A stretch of DNA of 64,000 bases from assembly GCA_964563105.1 (NCBI GenBank), contig CAZLXM010000001.1, forward strand, positions 1 to 64,000. The letters are read 5' to 3'. How positions within the stretch are numbered: the first letter of the stretch is position 1; every line of letters begins with the position of its first letter. Shown here piece by piece: positions 32,760 to 41,624 of this stretch. The DNA comes from CAYVTV01 sp964563105 (GTDB taxonomy: Bacteria > Bacteroidota > Bacteroidia > Bacteroidales > GCA-2748055). The position numbers and the translations under genes were made by a program. The notes below the pieces were generated by a model. That model had not been told where the DNA came from. It saw only the letters and a program-made list of their open reading frames with translations, and searched no databases.

Positions 32760-34169
32760 TTACCGGCCATCACTCTCCGAAGAGGATGCAAGTTCCATTG
32801 TAAGATTATATTTCTTACCTAACTTTTTGAATTCTTCCAATATATTTGTTTCTATCCCTTCTTTCCATTTTGCCGGTAAACCATATACCATATGCGAAGA
32901 TTCTCCTTCATAACCGCCTTCCTGAAGGATAATTTCAGATGGTATATAAGCCATCACATCATTGGCATATCCCATTACAAATATTTCCTGGCCAAATATT
33001 TTTTTTAATTCAATCGCATATTGAATGACTAATTCACCTCCAAGGACCATTAAAAGCTGTTCTCCCAGTTTCCAGAACTGAACAGGATAAGGATAAGAGT
33101 CCATAAAAGCCTTTCCCTCTTCAAGTATTTTGATCTGATTCGAAGCCCAGCGTTTTTGATAACCTTTGGTATTCATTTCAACCTTTATTAGATCTTCTTT
33201 AGCGGGAAGAACTGAAAAAGGAAGGTCTGTCTCAGAATAAGCTGTGATAAGTTCCGGCTCCAGCTTTTTCATATCTTCACTCAAAACCCTTTCAACAGCT
33301 GCTGCCAGTTCCTTTCCATATTGTTTTGCAAGAAATATTGTTCTGCGCGGAATAGGGTTCTGGTCTGCTCCGGCCCCCTGAAAAAACATGGCTGTAACCC
33401 CGGGATATAGTTTCTCAAGCTCAATTTGCGCAAAACCCGGATAATCACCCGAAACCTGATAAATTCCCAAAACGGTAGCATGACAGGCATAACCAAAAAC
33501 AATTGCCTGTAATTTACCTGAAGGATCAGAAACTTTTATTACCGGAACAGAATAATCATTCGGGCCATTTAGTTCTGTTTGCAGTGACAATGTATTCTCA
33601 TTATTATTTCTTCTGTTGACCTGGAAGCGGACAACACCATTTTGAGAGTGAATTTGTGCCGGGGCCATTGATCTGAGAGCATTTCCGGCCAATTGAACTA
33701 TATTTTTCTCCAGTTTATCCGAATATTCTTTGATGATTTCAAGCTGACTATCATCGAAAGGATATATATCGAAAAGAGCATCCATTAGAACAGGGGCTGA
33801 ATGAGTATGTGAACTGCTAAGAATTATGGCAGATCTTGGAATTCCATATTCAGCGCTGACCTTCTGCCTGATCCGGTCAGACATCTCTTTGGGAAAGCCC
33901 AGCAGATCTGTTGTGACCAGTATTCCTTTATGCCCGTTGACATCTTCCAAAGCCAGTGCTTTTGCCCATATTTCATGTAACACTCCTTCACAGGCGTGGT
34001 CACGTGAAGCATAACCCGCTAACCATATAGATTTCTCAGGTGTAATATTAACACGTGAAACACCGGCCTTCCAACTATTATCATTTAATTGAAAACCACT
34101 ATAAGCTTGTTGCAAAGAAATGAACAGAAGGAAAAAAGTACAAAAGATAAAACTTGTTAATTTTTGCAT
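32760..34169 (-). CDS. Secreted neutral ceramidase-family protein
   Basis: The 469 residues start with a Sec signal peptide (about 1-25). The rest matches the neutral/alkaline ceramidase N-terminal domain: Ala-Gly-Val-Ser-Arg-Val-Asn-Ile-Thr-Pro near 35, Ile-Leu-Ser-Ser-Ser-His-Thr-His-Ser near 117 with zinc-site histidines, and a Gly-Tyr-Ala-Cys-His-Ala-Thr segment near 227 that holds a further His. It lacks the separate C-terminal immunoglobulin-like domain of full ceramidases (total usually over 650 residues). Single-domain members are common in Bacteroidota and Planctomycetes glycan-use loci, where the substrate is generally unknown. Hydrolysis of an amide in a lipid or glycolipid is the family expectation. 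Confidence 0.78.
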   Translation of the reverse strand: MQKLTSFIFCTFFLLFISLQQAYSGFQLNDNSWKAGVSRVNITPEKSIWLAGYASRDHACEGVLHEIWAKALALEDVNGHKGILVTTDLLGFPKEMSDRIRQKVSAEYGIPRSAIILSSSHTHSAPVLMDALFDIYPFDDSQLEIIKEYSDKLEKNIVQLAGNALRSMAPAQIHSQNGVVRFQVNRRNNNENTLSLQTELNGPNDYSVPVIKVSDPSGKLQAIVFGYACHATVLGIYQVSGDYPGFAQIELEKLYPGVTAMFFQGAGADQNPIPRRTIFLAKQYGKELAAAVERVLSEDMKKLEPELITAYSETDLPFSVLPAKEDLIKVEMNTKGYQKRWASNQIKILEEGKAFMDSYPYPVQFWKLGEQLLMVLGGELVIQYAIELKKIFGQEIFVMGYANDVMAYIPSEIILQEGGYEGESSHMVYGLPAKWKEGIETNILEEFKKLGKKYNLTMELASSSESDGR

Positions 34170-34357
34170 GAATTTAGTGTGTTAAAAATTGATTTACCCG
34201 GAAGATAAATATATGAATAAATCTTGAAAACCGATATCTTAAAAATTTAAATTGTTACAAAAATTAATAATGTCCGGCCTTAGGTGCAACCAACAATTAA
34301 AGTAACAATGTATCCAAAAAAATTATTAATTTGCAAAAAAATTAAATTTATATAACT

Positions 34358-35728
34358 ATGAAGAATTTATTTGTAATTTTTACAGGAATATTTATGATAT
34401 CTATGATATCATGTTCAGGCGGAGAAAAAGGAAAAGCTCCATGGGAGGACCTTTTTAATGGAAAAGATTTTACAGGATGGGTTCAATTGGGCGGAGATGC
34501 CATTTATGAAATTTCAGACAGAACCATAATTGGTCATTCTGTCCTGAAAACTCCAAATAGTTTTTTATGTACTCAGCAGTCTTATAGTGACTTTATCCTG
34601 GAAATGGAGTTTAAAGTTGATCCGCGCCTTAATAGTGGTATTCAGATAAGAAGTCATAGTATTCCAGAATATAATAATGGGAGGGTACATGGATATCAGG
34701 TGGAAATTGACCCGTCGGACAGGGCATGGACCGGAGGAATATATGATGAGGCCAGACATGGCTGGCTTTACACACTCACTGCACCTGAACAGGAAGAAGC
34801 CAGAAAGGCATTTAAAAATGGACAGTGGAATAAATTCAGGATAGAGGCTGTCGGTCCGCATATTAAAACCTGGGTGAATGATATTCCTGTAACGAATCTT
34901 TATGATGATGAAACCGCTGAAGGATTTATTGCCCTGCAGGTGCATGCAATCAGTGATAGTTCATATCTGGGAAGTACTGTAATGTGGAAAAATATTCGGA
35001 TTATAACTAAGGACCCGGATAAATATTCCATGGAAACAACGGCACCTGAAGCAGCTTTCCTCACAAATAAACTCAGTGATAAAGAAATTGCGGAGGGATG
35101 GAAGCTTCTTTTTGACGGTCAAACTACTAATGGCTGGCGTAAGGCATATCAGGATAAATTTCCCGAAAAAGGATGGAAAGTTGAAAATAGCGCCCTTACG
35201 GTTGAGGCATCAGGAGGGGCCGAATCACGTCATGGCGGAGATATTGTTACTTTAGAGGAATTTTCTGATTTTGAACTAAAACTGCAGGTTAAATTAACTC
35301 CCGGTGCTAATAGCGGTATCAAGTATTTTGTTGCCGAGGAAGAAAAGGGTCATGTAGGATCTGCAATTGGACCGGAATATCAGGTTCTTGATGACAGATT
35401 GCATCCTGATGCAAAAATGGGCCCTATAGCGGGAAGCCGTACTTTCGCATCACTATATGATCTGATCCCGGCTAAAAATAAAAGGGTCAATCCTGTAGGA
35501 CAATGGAATAATGTCAGGATTCTTGCAAAAGGGAAACATGTTGAACATTGGCTTAATGGTTTCAAAGTACTGGAATATGAAAGAGGCAGTAAAGAGTTTC
35601 GTGAAATTGTGGCAATAAGTAAATTTAAAAACAGGCCTGGTTTTGGAGAAGCTCAATCAGGGCGCATTCTTTTGCAGGATCATGGGGATGAAGTTTCTTT
35701 CAGAAATATAAAAATCAGGGAACTCTGA
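34358..35728 (+). CDS. Lipoprotein with two DUF1080 (3-keto-disaccharide hydrolase-type) domains
   Basis: The 456 residues start with a type II signal peptide (Ile-Ser-Met-Ile-Ser-Cys, Cys near 20). Two concanavalin-like DUF1080 domains follow, one at about 30-215 and one at about 240-455. Each opens with the family motif Leu-Phe-(Asn/Asp)-Gly...Gly-Trp and contains Asn-Ser-Gly-Ile as its central strand. DUF1080 proteins hydrolyse or eliminate 3-keto-glycosides or bind glycans, and are often encoded near Gfo/Idh/MocA oxidoreductases, of which two occur within 14 kb here. The domain duplication within one lipoprotein is known but worth noting. It is probably exposed in the periplasm or at the surface. 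Confidence 0.85.
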   Translation: MKNLFVIFTGIFMISMISCSGGEKGKAPWEDLFNGKDFTGWVQLGGDAIYEISDRTIIGHSVLKTPNSFLCTQQSYSDFILEMEFKVDPRLNSGIQIRSHSIPEYNNGRVHGYQVEIDPSDRAWTGGIYDEARHGWLYTLTAPEQEEARKAFKNGQWNKFRIEAVGPHIKTWVNDIPVTNLYDDETAEGFIALQVHAISDSSYLGSTVMWKNIRIITKDPDKYSMETTAPEAAFLTNKLSDKEIAEGWKLLFDGQTTNGWRKAYQDKFPEKGWKVENSALTVEASGGAESRHGGDIVTLEEFSDFELKLQVKLTPGANSGIKYFVAEEEKGHVGSAIGPEYQVLDDRLHPDAKMGPIAGSRTFASLYDLIPAKNKRVNPVGQWNNVRILAKGKHVEHWLNGFKVLEYERGSKEFREIVAISKFKNRPGFGEAQSGRILLQDHGDEVSFRNIKIREL

Positions 35729-35807
35729 TCAAATATTTTTTCAGTGTAAAAATACCGGCATATCGCTAAATTAAATCCGGAATTTAATATTTTGAGATAA
35801 TTTTTCT

Positions 35808-35853
35808 AACTGATCAAATTTCATAACTGATCAAATTTCATAACTGATCAAAA
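35808..35853. repeat. 17-bp tandem repeat (2.7 copies) with TGATCA cores
   Basis: Two full copies (35808-35824 and 35825-35841) and a 12-base partial copy (35842-35853) of a unit reading AACTGATCAAATTTCAT lie just upstream of the nitrilase gene, ending 13 bases before its ATG. Each unit has a palindromic TGATCA, so the array could be a set of operator sites. Confidence 0.93.
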
Positions 35854-35866
35854 TAAAATCATAATA

Positions 35867-37210
35867 ATGAAAGAGAATCTTATTTCTGGCGAAACAAAGA
35901 GAATAAATTTGTTGTCTCCCTTTAATTTTATTTTTATATCCATATTCATGTTGAATGTTTGTTTAAACACATTCATCTGTGCCCAGACTATTATTTTTGA
36001 ACCTTCTGACTGGAAATTTGAGTGTCAGCGTGAAGAACTCACGCCTCTAAATTATATTAATAAAAAGATAAAGTTCCGTAATAATTATACCCTTACTTTA
36101 GCCGGAGGAAACAAAGAGTATGCAAATGGTTCATGGGTTAATACTATAAATATAAGTCCTGAAAAGTATTACCGTTTCAGGGTTTATTTCAAGGCTGAAA
36201 AAGTAGAACAGCCCTGGAGATCGGTTTTAGCGCGAGTAATCTGGATGAAAGAAAATGGCGAAGAAATTGGAGTTGCCGAATATCCCCGTACATTATTACA
36301 AAAGTCTCCCGAAAACTGGTCAATAATTGAACAAATCTATAAAACTCCCCAGGATGCCCGGAAAGCGAAACTTGAACTGGCTTACAGATGGGATGGCAAT
36401 GGAAAAGTACACTTCGGTGAATGTTTATTCGAAGAAGTGAATGAAATTCCATCACGTATTGTTAAAATAGCCACAATTTTTCATTATCCACGGGGCACAA
36501 AAAGTTCTGCTGAAAATATAGAACAATTTGGGAAATTAATTGCCAAAGCCGGTGAAGATAAAGCTGATATTGTATGTTTACCTGAAGCTGCCACAATGGC
36601 CGGAACAGGACTTAAATATGTTTCGGCCGCCGAACCTGTTCCGGGCCCTTCAACCAGGCAACTGGGAGAAATAGCCAGGAAAAATAATCTTTATATTGTT
36701 GCAGGAATCCTGGAAAGAGACGGAAGCGTTGTTTACAATACTGCAGTATTAATTGATCGAAATGGTTCATTAGCCGGTAAATACAGAAAGGTATGCCTTC
36801 CCAGGGAAGAAATTGACGGAGGTGTAACCCCAGGAAATGATTTTCCGGTTTTTGATACTGATTTTGGGCGCATTGGGATGATGATCTGCTGGGATGTTAC
36901 TTTTCCTGAAGTTGCCAGGGCGCTTGCATTAAAAGGAGCAGAAATGATACTTATGCCAATTTGGGGAGGGAATATTAACCTTGCCAGGGCCAGGGCGATT
37001 GAAAATCAGATTTATCTCATATCTTCAGGTTATAATTTTAAATCTGCCGTATTTGATTATACCGGAGAAATAGTGGCAGAAGCTGATGAAACAAATAAGG
37101 TTGTCAGCACAGAAGTTAACCTGAATGAACAAATACTATGGCCATGGCTGGGAGATTTAAAAAACAGGATTCCCAGGGAACTTCCTTCCGGTGTTAATAT
37201 TGAAAAATAA
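35867..37210 (+). CDS. Exported carbon-nitrogen hydrolase (nitrilase superfamily) with N-terminal beta-sandwich
   Basis: The 447 residues have an N-terminal hydrophobic segment (about 22-40) acting as signal peptide or anchor, then a roughly 150-residue beta-rich domain resembling carbohydrate-binding modules. A nitrilase domain (from about 200) carries the catalytic triad Glu240 (Leu-Pro-Glu-Ala), Lys308 (Tyr-Arg-Lys-Val) and Cys341 (Met-Ile-Cys-Trp-Asp). All three residues are in place, so amidase or nitrilase activity on an extracytoplasmic substrate is likely. Most nitrilase proteins are cytoplasmic; this exported, carbohydrate-binding-like fusion is unusual. Its neighbours suggest action on an amide in a sugar or glycolipid. 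A TGATCA tandem repeat immediately precedes it. Confidence 0.8.
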   Translation: MKENLISGETKRINLLSPFNFIFISIFMLNVCLNTFICAQTIIFEPSDWKFECQREELTPLNYINKKIKFRNNYTLTLAGGNKEYANGSWVNTINISPEKYYRFRVYFKAEKVEQPWRSVLARVIWMKENGEEIGVAEYPRTLLQKSPENWSIIEQIYKTPQDARKAKLELAYRWDGNGKVHFGECLFEEVNEIPSRIVKIATIFHYPRGTKSSAENIEQFGKLIAKAGEDKADIVCLPEAATMAGTGLKYVSAAEPVPGPSTRQLGEIARKNNLYIVAGILERDGSVVYNTAVLIDRNGSLAGKYRKVCLPREEIDGGVTPGNDFPVFDTDFGRIGMMICWDVTFPEVARALALKGAEMILMPIWGGNINLARARAIENQIYLISSGYNFKSAVFDYTGEIVAEADETNKVVSTEVNLNEQILWPWLGDLKNRIPRELPSGVNIEK

Positions 37211-37348
37211 TATTAATGAGCTTATCAATGTTTGGGTTTAAATATTTCTTTTCCGGAATATCTGATAAAAAATCCAATATTTAATGATTATGTAAAATTA
37301 GTTCAATTATTAGCAAATATTATTCAATTTTCTCTCCACTTTTCATTT

Positions 37349-37356
37349 TAGATTTG
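37349..37356 (+). promoter_or_regulatory. -7-like box upstream of the SSS symporter gene
   Basis: TAGATTTG matches TAnnTTTG exactly and lies 35 bases before the ATG at 37392. No TTTG was found at -33, so this is a partial promoter match. Confidence 0.35.
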
Positions 37357-37391
37357 CATTCTTGATTGTCAAATTCAGATAAACTATTGAA

Positions 37392-39050
37392 ATGACCTTA
37401 CTTCAGTCTCTTGATTACATCTCCCTTGGCCTGTATATGCTTCTTATGGCCGGTATAGGCTTATTTTTTAAATGGTTTGTAAAAGATATAGATGCATATA
37501 CAAAAGGATCAAATACCATCCCCTGGGTTGCTGCCGGAATTAGTAACTTTATGGCCCTTTTCAGTACTTTTGTTTTTGTTGCCTATGCCGGTATTTCTTA
37601 TGAACATGGCCTTGTTTCTGTTACTATATTCTGGAGTACTATTCCCGCCTGTATAGTTGCTGCTTTATTTTTTGCAAAGCGATGGCGCAGGGCCGGTGTT
37701 TCAACCCCTATTGAATACCTGGAAACCAGGTTCAACCATCCGGTCAGACAAACAATAGGATGGACCGGGCTCATTATGCGTATACTTGATAATATGGTAA
37801 GACTATATGCAATCGGTATTTTCCTTACCGCAGTTACTCCGCTGTCATTGCCTGCATGCCTGATCATTTCATCTCTTATTATAATTTTCTTTACAATATT
37901 TGGCGGAATATGGGCGGTTTCAATAATGGGAACTGTGCAATTCGTTATTTTAATTTTTACCTCGGCTATTTTAATGGTATTATCACTAAAACATGCCGGG
38001 GGCCTTGGAAATCTTATGCATGAACTGCCGGATCATTTCAACTGGTTCAATGGTCCCAAAGGACAGTTTTTATGGTTGTTTGTCTATTATATCATGATCA
38101 TAATAAAATATAATGAAAATTGGATTTTTATTCAGAGATTTTATATCGTAAAAGATGAAAAATCTGCACAAAAAGTCGGATTACTTAGTGCCCTGTTATT
38201 TTTAATTTTCCCGATTGTTTTTATGCTCCCGCCAATTGTTTCCAAAATGCTTATGCCCGACCTTCCTGACAAAGAAATGGCCTATGTGGCAATTTCGAGT
38301 ATGCTGCTCCCGCCGGGAATGATGGGGATTATGATCGCATCTATGTTTGCTGCTACCATGTCAACACTTAACGCAGAATATAATGTGATCGCAAGTGTAT
38401 TGTCAAAAGATTTTTATCAAAGACTTATTAATTCCAATGCCAACGACCGTCAGTTACTAAATATTGCAAAAATATCTACAGTACTTGTTGGTTTATTGAC
38501 CTTGCTCGGCGCTTTGTTCATCAGCGATTTTGGAGGTGCTTTTGAAGCTAATAAACTATTTACCGGAATTTTTGCAATCCCGGTTGGTATTCCCCTGGTA
38601 TTGGGAATAATCAGCAAAAAGCCTACTCCTGCAGGGGCAATACTCACTGTTATACTTGGTGCTGTAACCGGAATTATTCTCAATAGTTTTCCGGATAAAA
38701 TATCCTGGGAACTGGCTACCGCTATAGAGATAGCAGTGTGTCTTTTAATTTTTTACGGCTCATCATTTAAAAAAATCAGGATGGAGTCATATACTGAACG
38801 TGTCAGGAACTTTTTCCTGCGACTTGAAACACCGATTAAAAATATTCCTGAAATAGATAAAAATTTCAGACATGCATTGAAATATCTTTATACTCTTTCA
38901 TTTGTACTTGCAGGAATATTATTTTTAATATTAGGTATCCCTTCTGTCAGTAAGCTTAGCGGTGCCCTTGCGATTGCTTCTGGTATGCTGTGTCTGTTCA
39001 TAGGTTTCATATTATGGTTTTTTACAGAAAAAAAAATGCCGGAGAAATAA
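37392..39050 (+). CDS. Sodium:solute symporter (SSS family)
   Basis: The 552 residues show about 13-14 membrane helices with the SSS fold. Features are the Ala-Gly-Ile-Gly start, Pro-Trp-Val-Ala-Ala-Gly-Ile-Ser-Asn in helix 2, and the Met-Phe-Ala-Ala-Thr-Met-Ser-Thr-Leu-Asn-Ala-Glu segment near 320 that forms the sodium site. It would import a sugar, sugar acid or similar solute with sodium. The next two genes encode glucuronate isomerase and mannonate dehydratase, so a uronate or uronate-derived substrate is a reasonable guess. The upstream genes for secreted hydrolases could release that substrate outside the cell. No specificity motif is readable. Confidence 0.88.
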   Translation: MTLLQSLDYISLGLYMLLMAGIGLFFKWFVKDIDAYTKGSNTIPWVAAGISNFMALFSTFVFVAYAGISYEHGLVSVTIFWSTIPACIVAALFFAKRWRRAGVSTPIEYLETRFNHPVRQTIGWTGLIMRILDNMVRLYAIGIFLTAVTPLSLPACLIISSLIIIFFTIFGGIWAVSIMGTVQFVILIFTSAILMVLSLKHAGGLGNLMHELPDHFNWFNGPKGQFLWLFVYYIMIIIKYNENWIFIQRFYIVKDEKSAQKVGLLSALLFLIFPIVFMLPPIVSKMLMPDLPDKEMAYVAISSMLLPPGMMGIMIASMFAATMSTLNAEYNVIASVLSKDFYQRLINSNANDRQLLNIAKISTVLVGLLTLLGALFISDFGGAFEANKLFTGIFAIPVGIPLVLGIISKKPTPAGAILTVILGAVTGIILNSFPDKISWELATAIEIAVCLLIFYGSSFKKIRMESYTERVRNFFLRLETPIKNIPEIDKNFRHALKYLYTLSFVLAGILFLILGIPSVSKLSGALAIASGMLCLFIGFILWFFTEKKMPEK

Positions 39051-39136
39051 ATTCTAAATAATCAGACTGATTCCTTTATTAAAAAGAGAAAGTCTGTAAG
39101 TAAAAAATAAAAAAGTATTTACTTAAAGTTATTAAT

Positions 39137-40549
39137 ATGGATCCCCGTAATTTATCTTCATTTCTTTTAAATACTTCACTTTCTGAAAAATTATTCCATG
39201 ATGTTGCTGCACCCCTTCCTATTATTGATTATCACAATCATCTCGATCCTGTTCAGCTTGCCGGGAATTTTCGCTTCGAAAATATAGCTTCTCTCTGGGT
39301 AACATCGGATCCGTATAAAAACAGGGCGATGCGTATATGTGGTATCCCGGAAGAAGAGATCACGGGAAATGCCCCTGATAAACAGAAATTTATAAACTGG
39401 TGCCGTACTATTCCTTCTGCAATCGGAAGTCCGCTTTATCATTGGAGTATCATGGAACTAAATACATTTTTTGGAATAGACATAATACCGGATGAAAAAA
39501 ATGCTGAATTGATATGGCAGAAATGCAATAAGCAACTGGAAGAAAAAAATATGGGGATAATGGATCTTTTAAAATTACTGAAGGTCGAAATTTTATGTAC
39601 ATCTGATGATTTTTGTGACGATGTGACCGTTCACCCTAAAGCATCCTCAACCGGCCATGGTATCAGGGTGTTTCCTTCTCTGCGGGCAGATTCTGCACTT
39701 AATTTTAATCCTTCATTATTTCCTGACTGGCTAAAACGTTTAGAACATCGCAGCTCCGTAAGGATTAAAGACCTGGGTTCATATTGCGGGGCCCTGACAT
39801 TACGTATGGAAGAATTTGCCAGGGCCGGCTGTCTTGCTTCTGACCATTCTCTGGATTCAGGTTTTAAATTTATTAGAGTAAAAAAAGATCATGCAGCCTT
39901 AATTTTCAGGGAAGTATTACAGGGAGAAGCAATTGACTCTTCAAAAGATATTGCCCTCAGGTCCTGGATACTGCAATTTTTAGCTGAAGAATACGGGCGA
40001 AGGAATTGGATCATGCAACTCCATATCGGCGCCCGTCGTGCAACCAGCAGTCGTTTAAAAAGACTTGCCGGACTTTATGGAGGATTTGCCACTATTGGCA
40101 ATGCCTGTGATATAGAAAGCCTCTGTATTTTTCTCGACAGTCTTGAATTAAAAGCTAATTTACCCGATACTATACTTTATACACTTAATCCTTCAGATAA
40201 CCAGGCATTTGCCACCTTAACCGGATCTTTTGCCGAAGATGGCGTGGCAGGAAAAATTCAATTCGGGCCTGCATGGTGGTATAATGATCATTATGAAGGT
40301 ATAAAACAGCATCTTACTACATTGGCTTCATATAGTCTTATAAGCCGGTTTATCGGAATGACAACAGATTCCCGTAGCGTTCTCTCCTTTTCAAGGCATG
40401 AATATTTTAGAAGGATACTTTGCGGCTTGCTTGGGGAGTGGGTTGATAAAGGTATTATACCGGGAGATGAGAAAGCTCTTTCAAAACTTGTTAGTGATAT
40501 ATCTTATAATAATATTAAACAAAAGATACATACCAGGATCCAAAAGTAA
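39137..40549 (+). CDS. uxaC: Glucuronate isomerase (UxaC)
   Basis: The 470 residues have the metal-binding motif Asp-Tyr-His-Asn-His-Leu near 31-36, Gln-Leu-His-Ile-Gly-Ala near 297, the Gly-Pro-Ala-Trp-Trp-Tyr-Asn-Asp segment near 376 and the family-specific Thr-Asp-Ser-Arg-Ser...Arg-His-Glu-Tyr-Phe-Arg-Arg stretch near 411-425. UxaC converts D-glucuronate to D-fructuronate (and galacturonate to tagaturonate). The length is that of the family. UxuA is encoded 79 bases downstream. Mannonate oxidoreductase (UxuB), needed between the two, was not found in the window; one of the nearby dehydrogenases could replace it, or it lies elsewhere. Confidence 0.95.
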   Translation: MDPRNLSSFLLNTSLSEKLFHDVAAPLPIIDYHNHLDPVQLAGNFRFENIASLWVTSDPYKNRAMRICGIPEEEITGNAPDKQKFINWCRTIPSAIGSPLYHWSIMELNTFFGIDIIPDEKNAELIWQKCNKQLEEKNMGIMDLLKLLKVEILCTSDDFCDDVTVHPKASSTGHGIRVFPSLRADSALNFNPSLFPDWLKRLEHRSSVRIKDLGSYCGALTLRMEEFARAGCLASDHSLDSGFKFIRVKKDHAALIFREVLQGEAIDSSKDIALRSWILQFLAEEYGRRNWIMQLHIGARRATSSRLKRLAGLYGGFATIGNACDIESLCIFLDSLELKANLPDTILYTLNPSDNQAFATLTGSFAEDGVAGKIQFGPAWWYNDHYEGIKQHLTTLASYSLISRFIGMTTDSRSVLSFSRHEYFRRILCGLLGEWVDKGIIPGDEKALSKLVSDISYNNIKQKIHTRIQK

Positions 40550-40628
40550 AATGATAATAAAGGCTTTTATTATTTGTAAATTTTAATGGAATAAAACAGC
40601 TTAAGAATAATCAATAAATTTATCAGAT

Positions 40629-41624
40629 ATGCAACTTTCACTTTTACTTCCACCAAAATATGATGAGAGAAAATGGGCCCTTGCCCGTCAGGTTGGTGTT
40701 AACTATGCAATTACCAAGGCTATGCCTGAAATATCCGGCAAGCCTGCACCATATAATTTTGAAGCTTTGAAATCTATAAAGGAAGAATTTAAAGATGCCG
40801 GGTTCATATTGGCAGGCCTCGAAGGGGACCAGTTTGATATGTCAGCAATTAAACTGGGGCTTCCAAACAGAGATGAATGGATAGATAAATACCGGCAAAT
40901 GATCAGAAATATGGGACAGTTATCTATTCCCTTGCTATGCTGGAATTTTATGGCTTCAGTTGGCTGGTACCGGACAAAAATTGATATTCCTGACAGGGGA
41001 GGGGCACTAATTAGCGAATTCAATATGGAAACAGCACAAATGAATAAAGTTCCCCCCGAACAACGTATTGATGAAAATAAACTTTGGGAAAATATCTTTT
41101 ACTTTCTTGATGCTGTATTGCCTGTAGCTGAAGAATATGGAATAAAGATGGCGCTGCATCCTGATGATCCGCCCCTGAGCCCCTTCCTTGGTGTGGGAAG
41201 AATATTGATAAACGCAGCATCTTTTGATAAAATACATGAAAAATATCCTTCTGATTCAAATGGTATAGCATTTTGCCAGGCAACTTTCAAAATTATGGAA
41301 GAAGATATTAAAGCACTCTCGAAAAGATGGATTAATGATAACAGGATCTTTTTTATTCACTTTCGTGATGTAAAAGGAGATAAAAATTATTTTCGTGAGA
41401 CTTTCATTGATGATGGCCCGACACCAATTGCTGAAATGATAAAACATTACTATAATTCAGGTTTTAACGGAATGATCAGGTCTGATCATGCACCTTCAAT
41501 GTACGGCGAAACACAGGAAACTTTTTCAGGCGGAATTTCTGCAGGTTATGATATGCTGGGGCATCTTTTTGCTGTTGGCTATCTTAAAGGAATTTGTGAA
41601 TCTGCCGGTATAAAACTGGATTAA
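40629..41624 (+). CDS. uxuA: Mannonate dehydratase (UxuA family), short form
   Basis: The 331 residues match the UxuA TIM-barrel family: Ala-Leu-His-Pro-Asp-Asp-Pro-Pro near 175 (metal-binding His and Asp), Phe-Cys-Gln-Ala-Thr near 217, His-Phe-Arg-Asp-Val near 249 and Arg-Ser-Asp-His-Ala-Pro near 292. It dehydrates D-mannonate to 2-keto-3-deoxygluconate. It is about 60 residues shorter than E. coli UxuA (about 394) but in line with short forms seen in other bacteria, and all metal ligands appear to be kept. It pairs with uxaC upstream. Its stop shares TTAA (41621-41624) with the convergent oxidoreductase. Confidence 0.9.
   Translation: MQLSLLLPPKYDERKWALARQVGVNYAITKAMPEISGKPAPYNFEALKSIKEEFKDAGFILAGLEGDQFDMSAIKLGLPNRDEWIDKYRQMIRNMGQLSIPLLCWNFMASVGWYRTKIDIPDRGGALISEFNMETAQMNKVPPEQRIDENKLWENIFYFLDAVLPVAEEYGIKMALHPDDPPLSPFLGVGRILINAASFDKIHEKYPSDSNGIAFCQATFKIMEEDIKALSKRWINDNRIFFIHFRDVKGDKNYFRETFIDDGPTPIAEMIKHYYNSGFNGMIRSDHAPSMYGETQETFSGGISAGYDMLGHLFAVGYLKGICESAGIKLD

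Noticed and set aside
35808..35853. 17-bp tandem repeats as a CRISPR array
   Set aside because: Copies are directly adjacent with no spacers and only 2.7 units.
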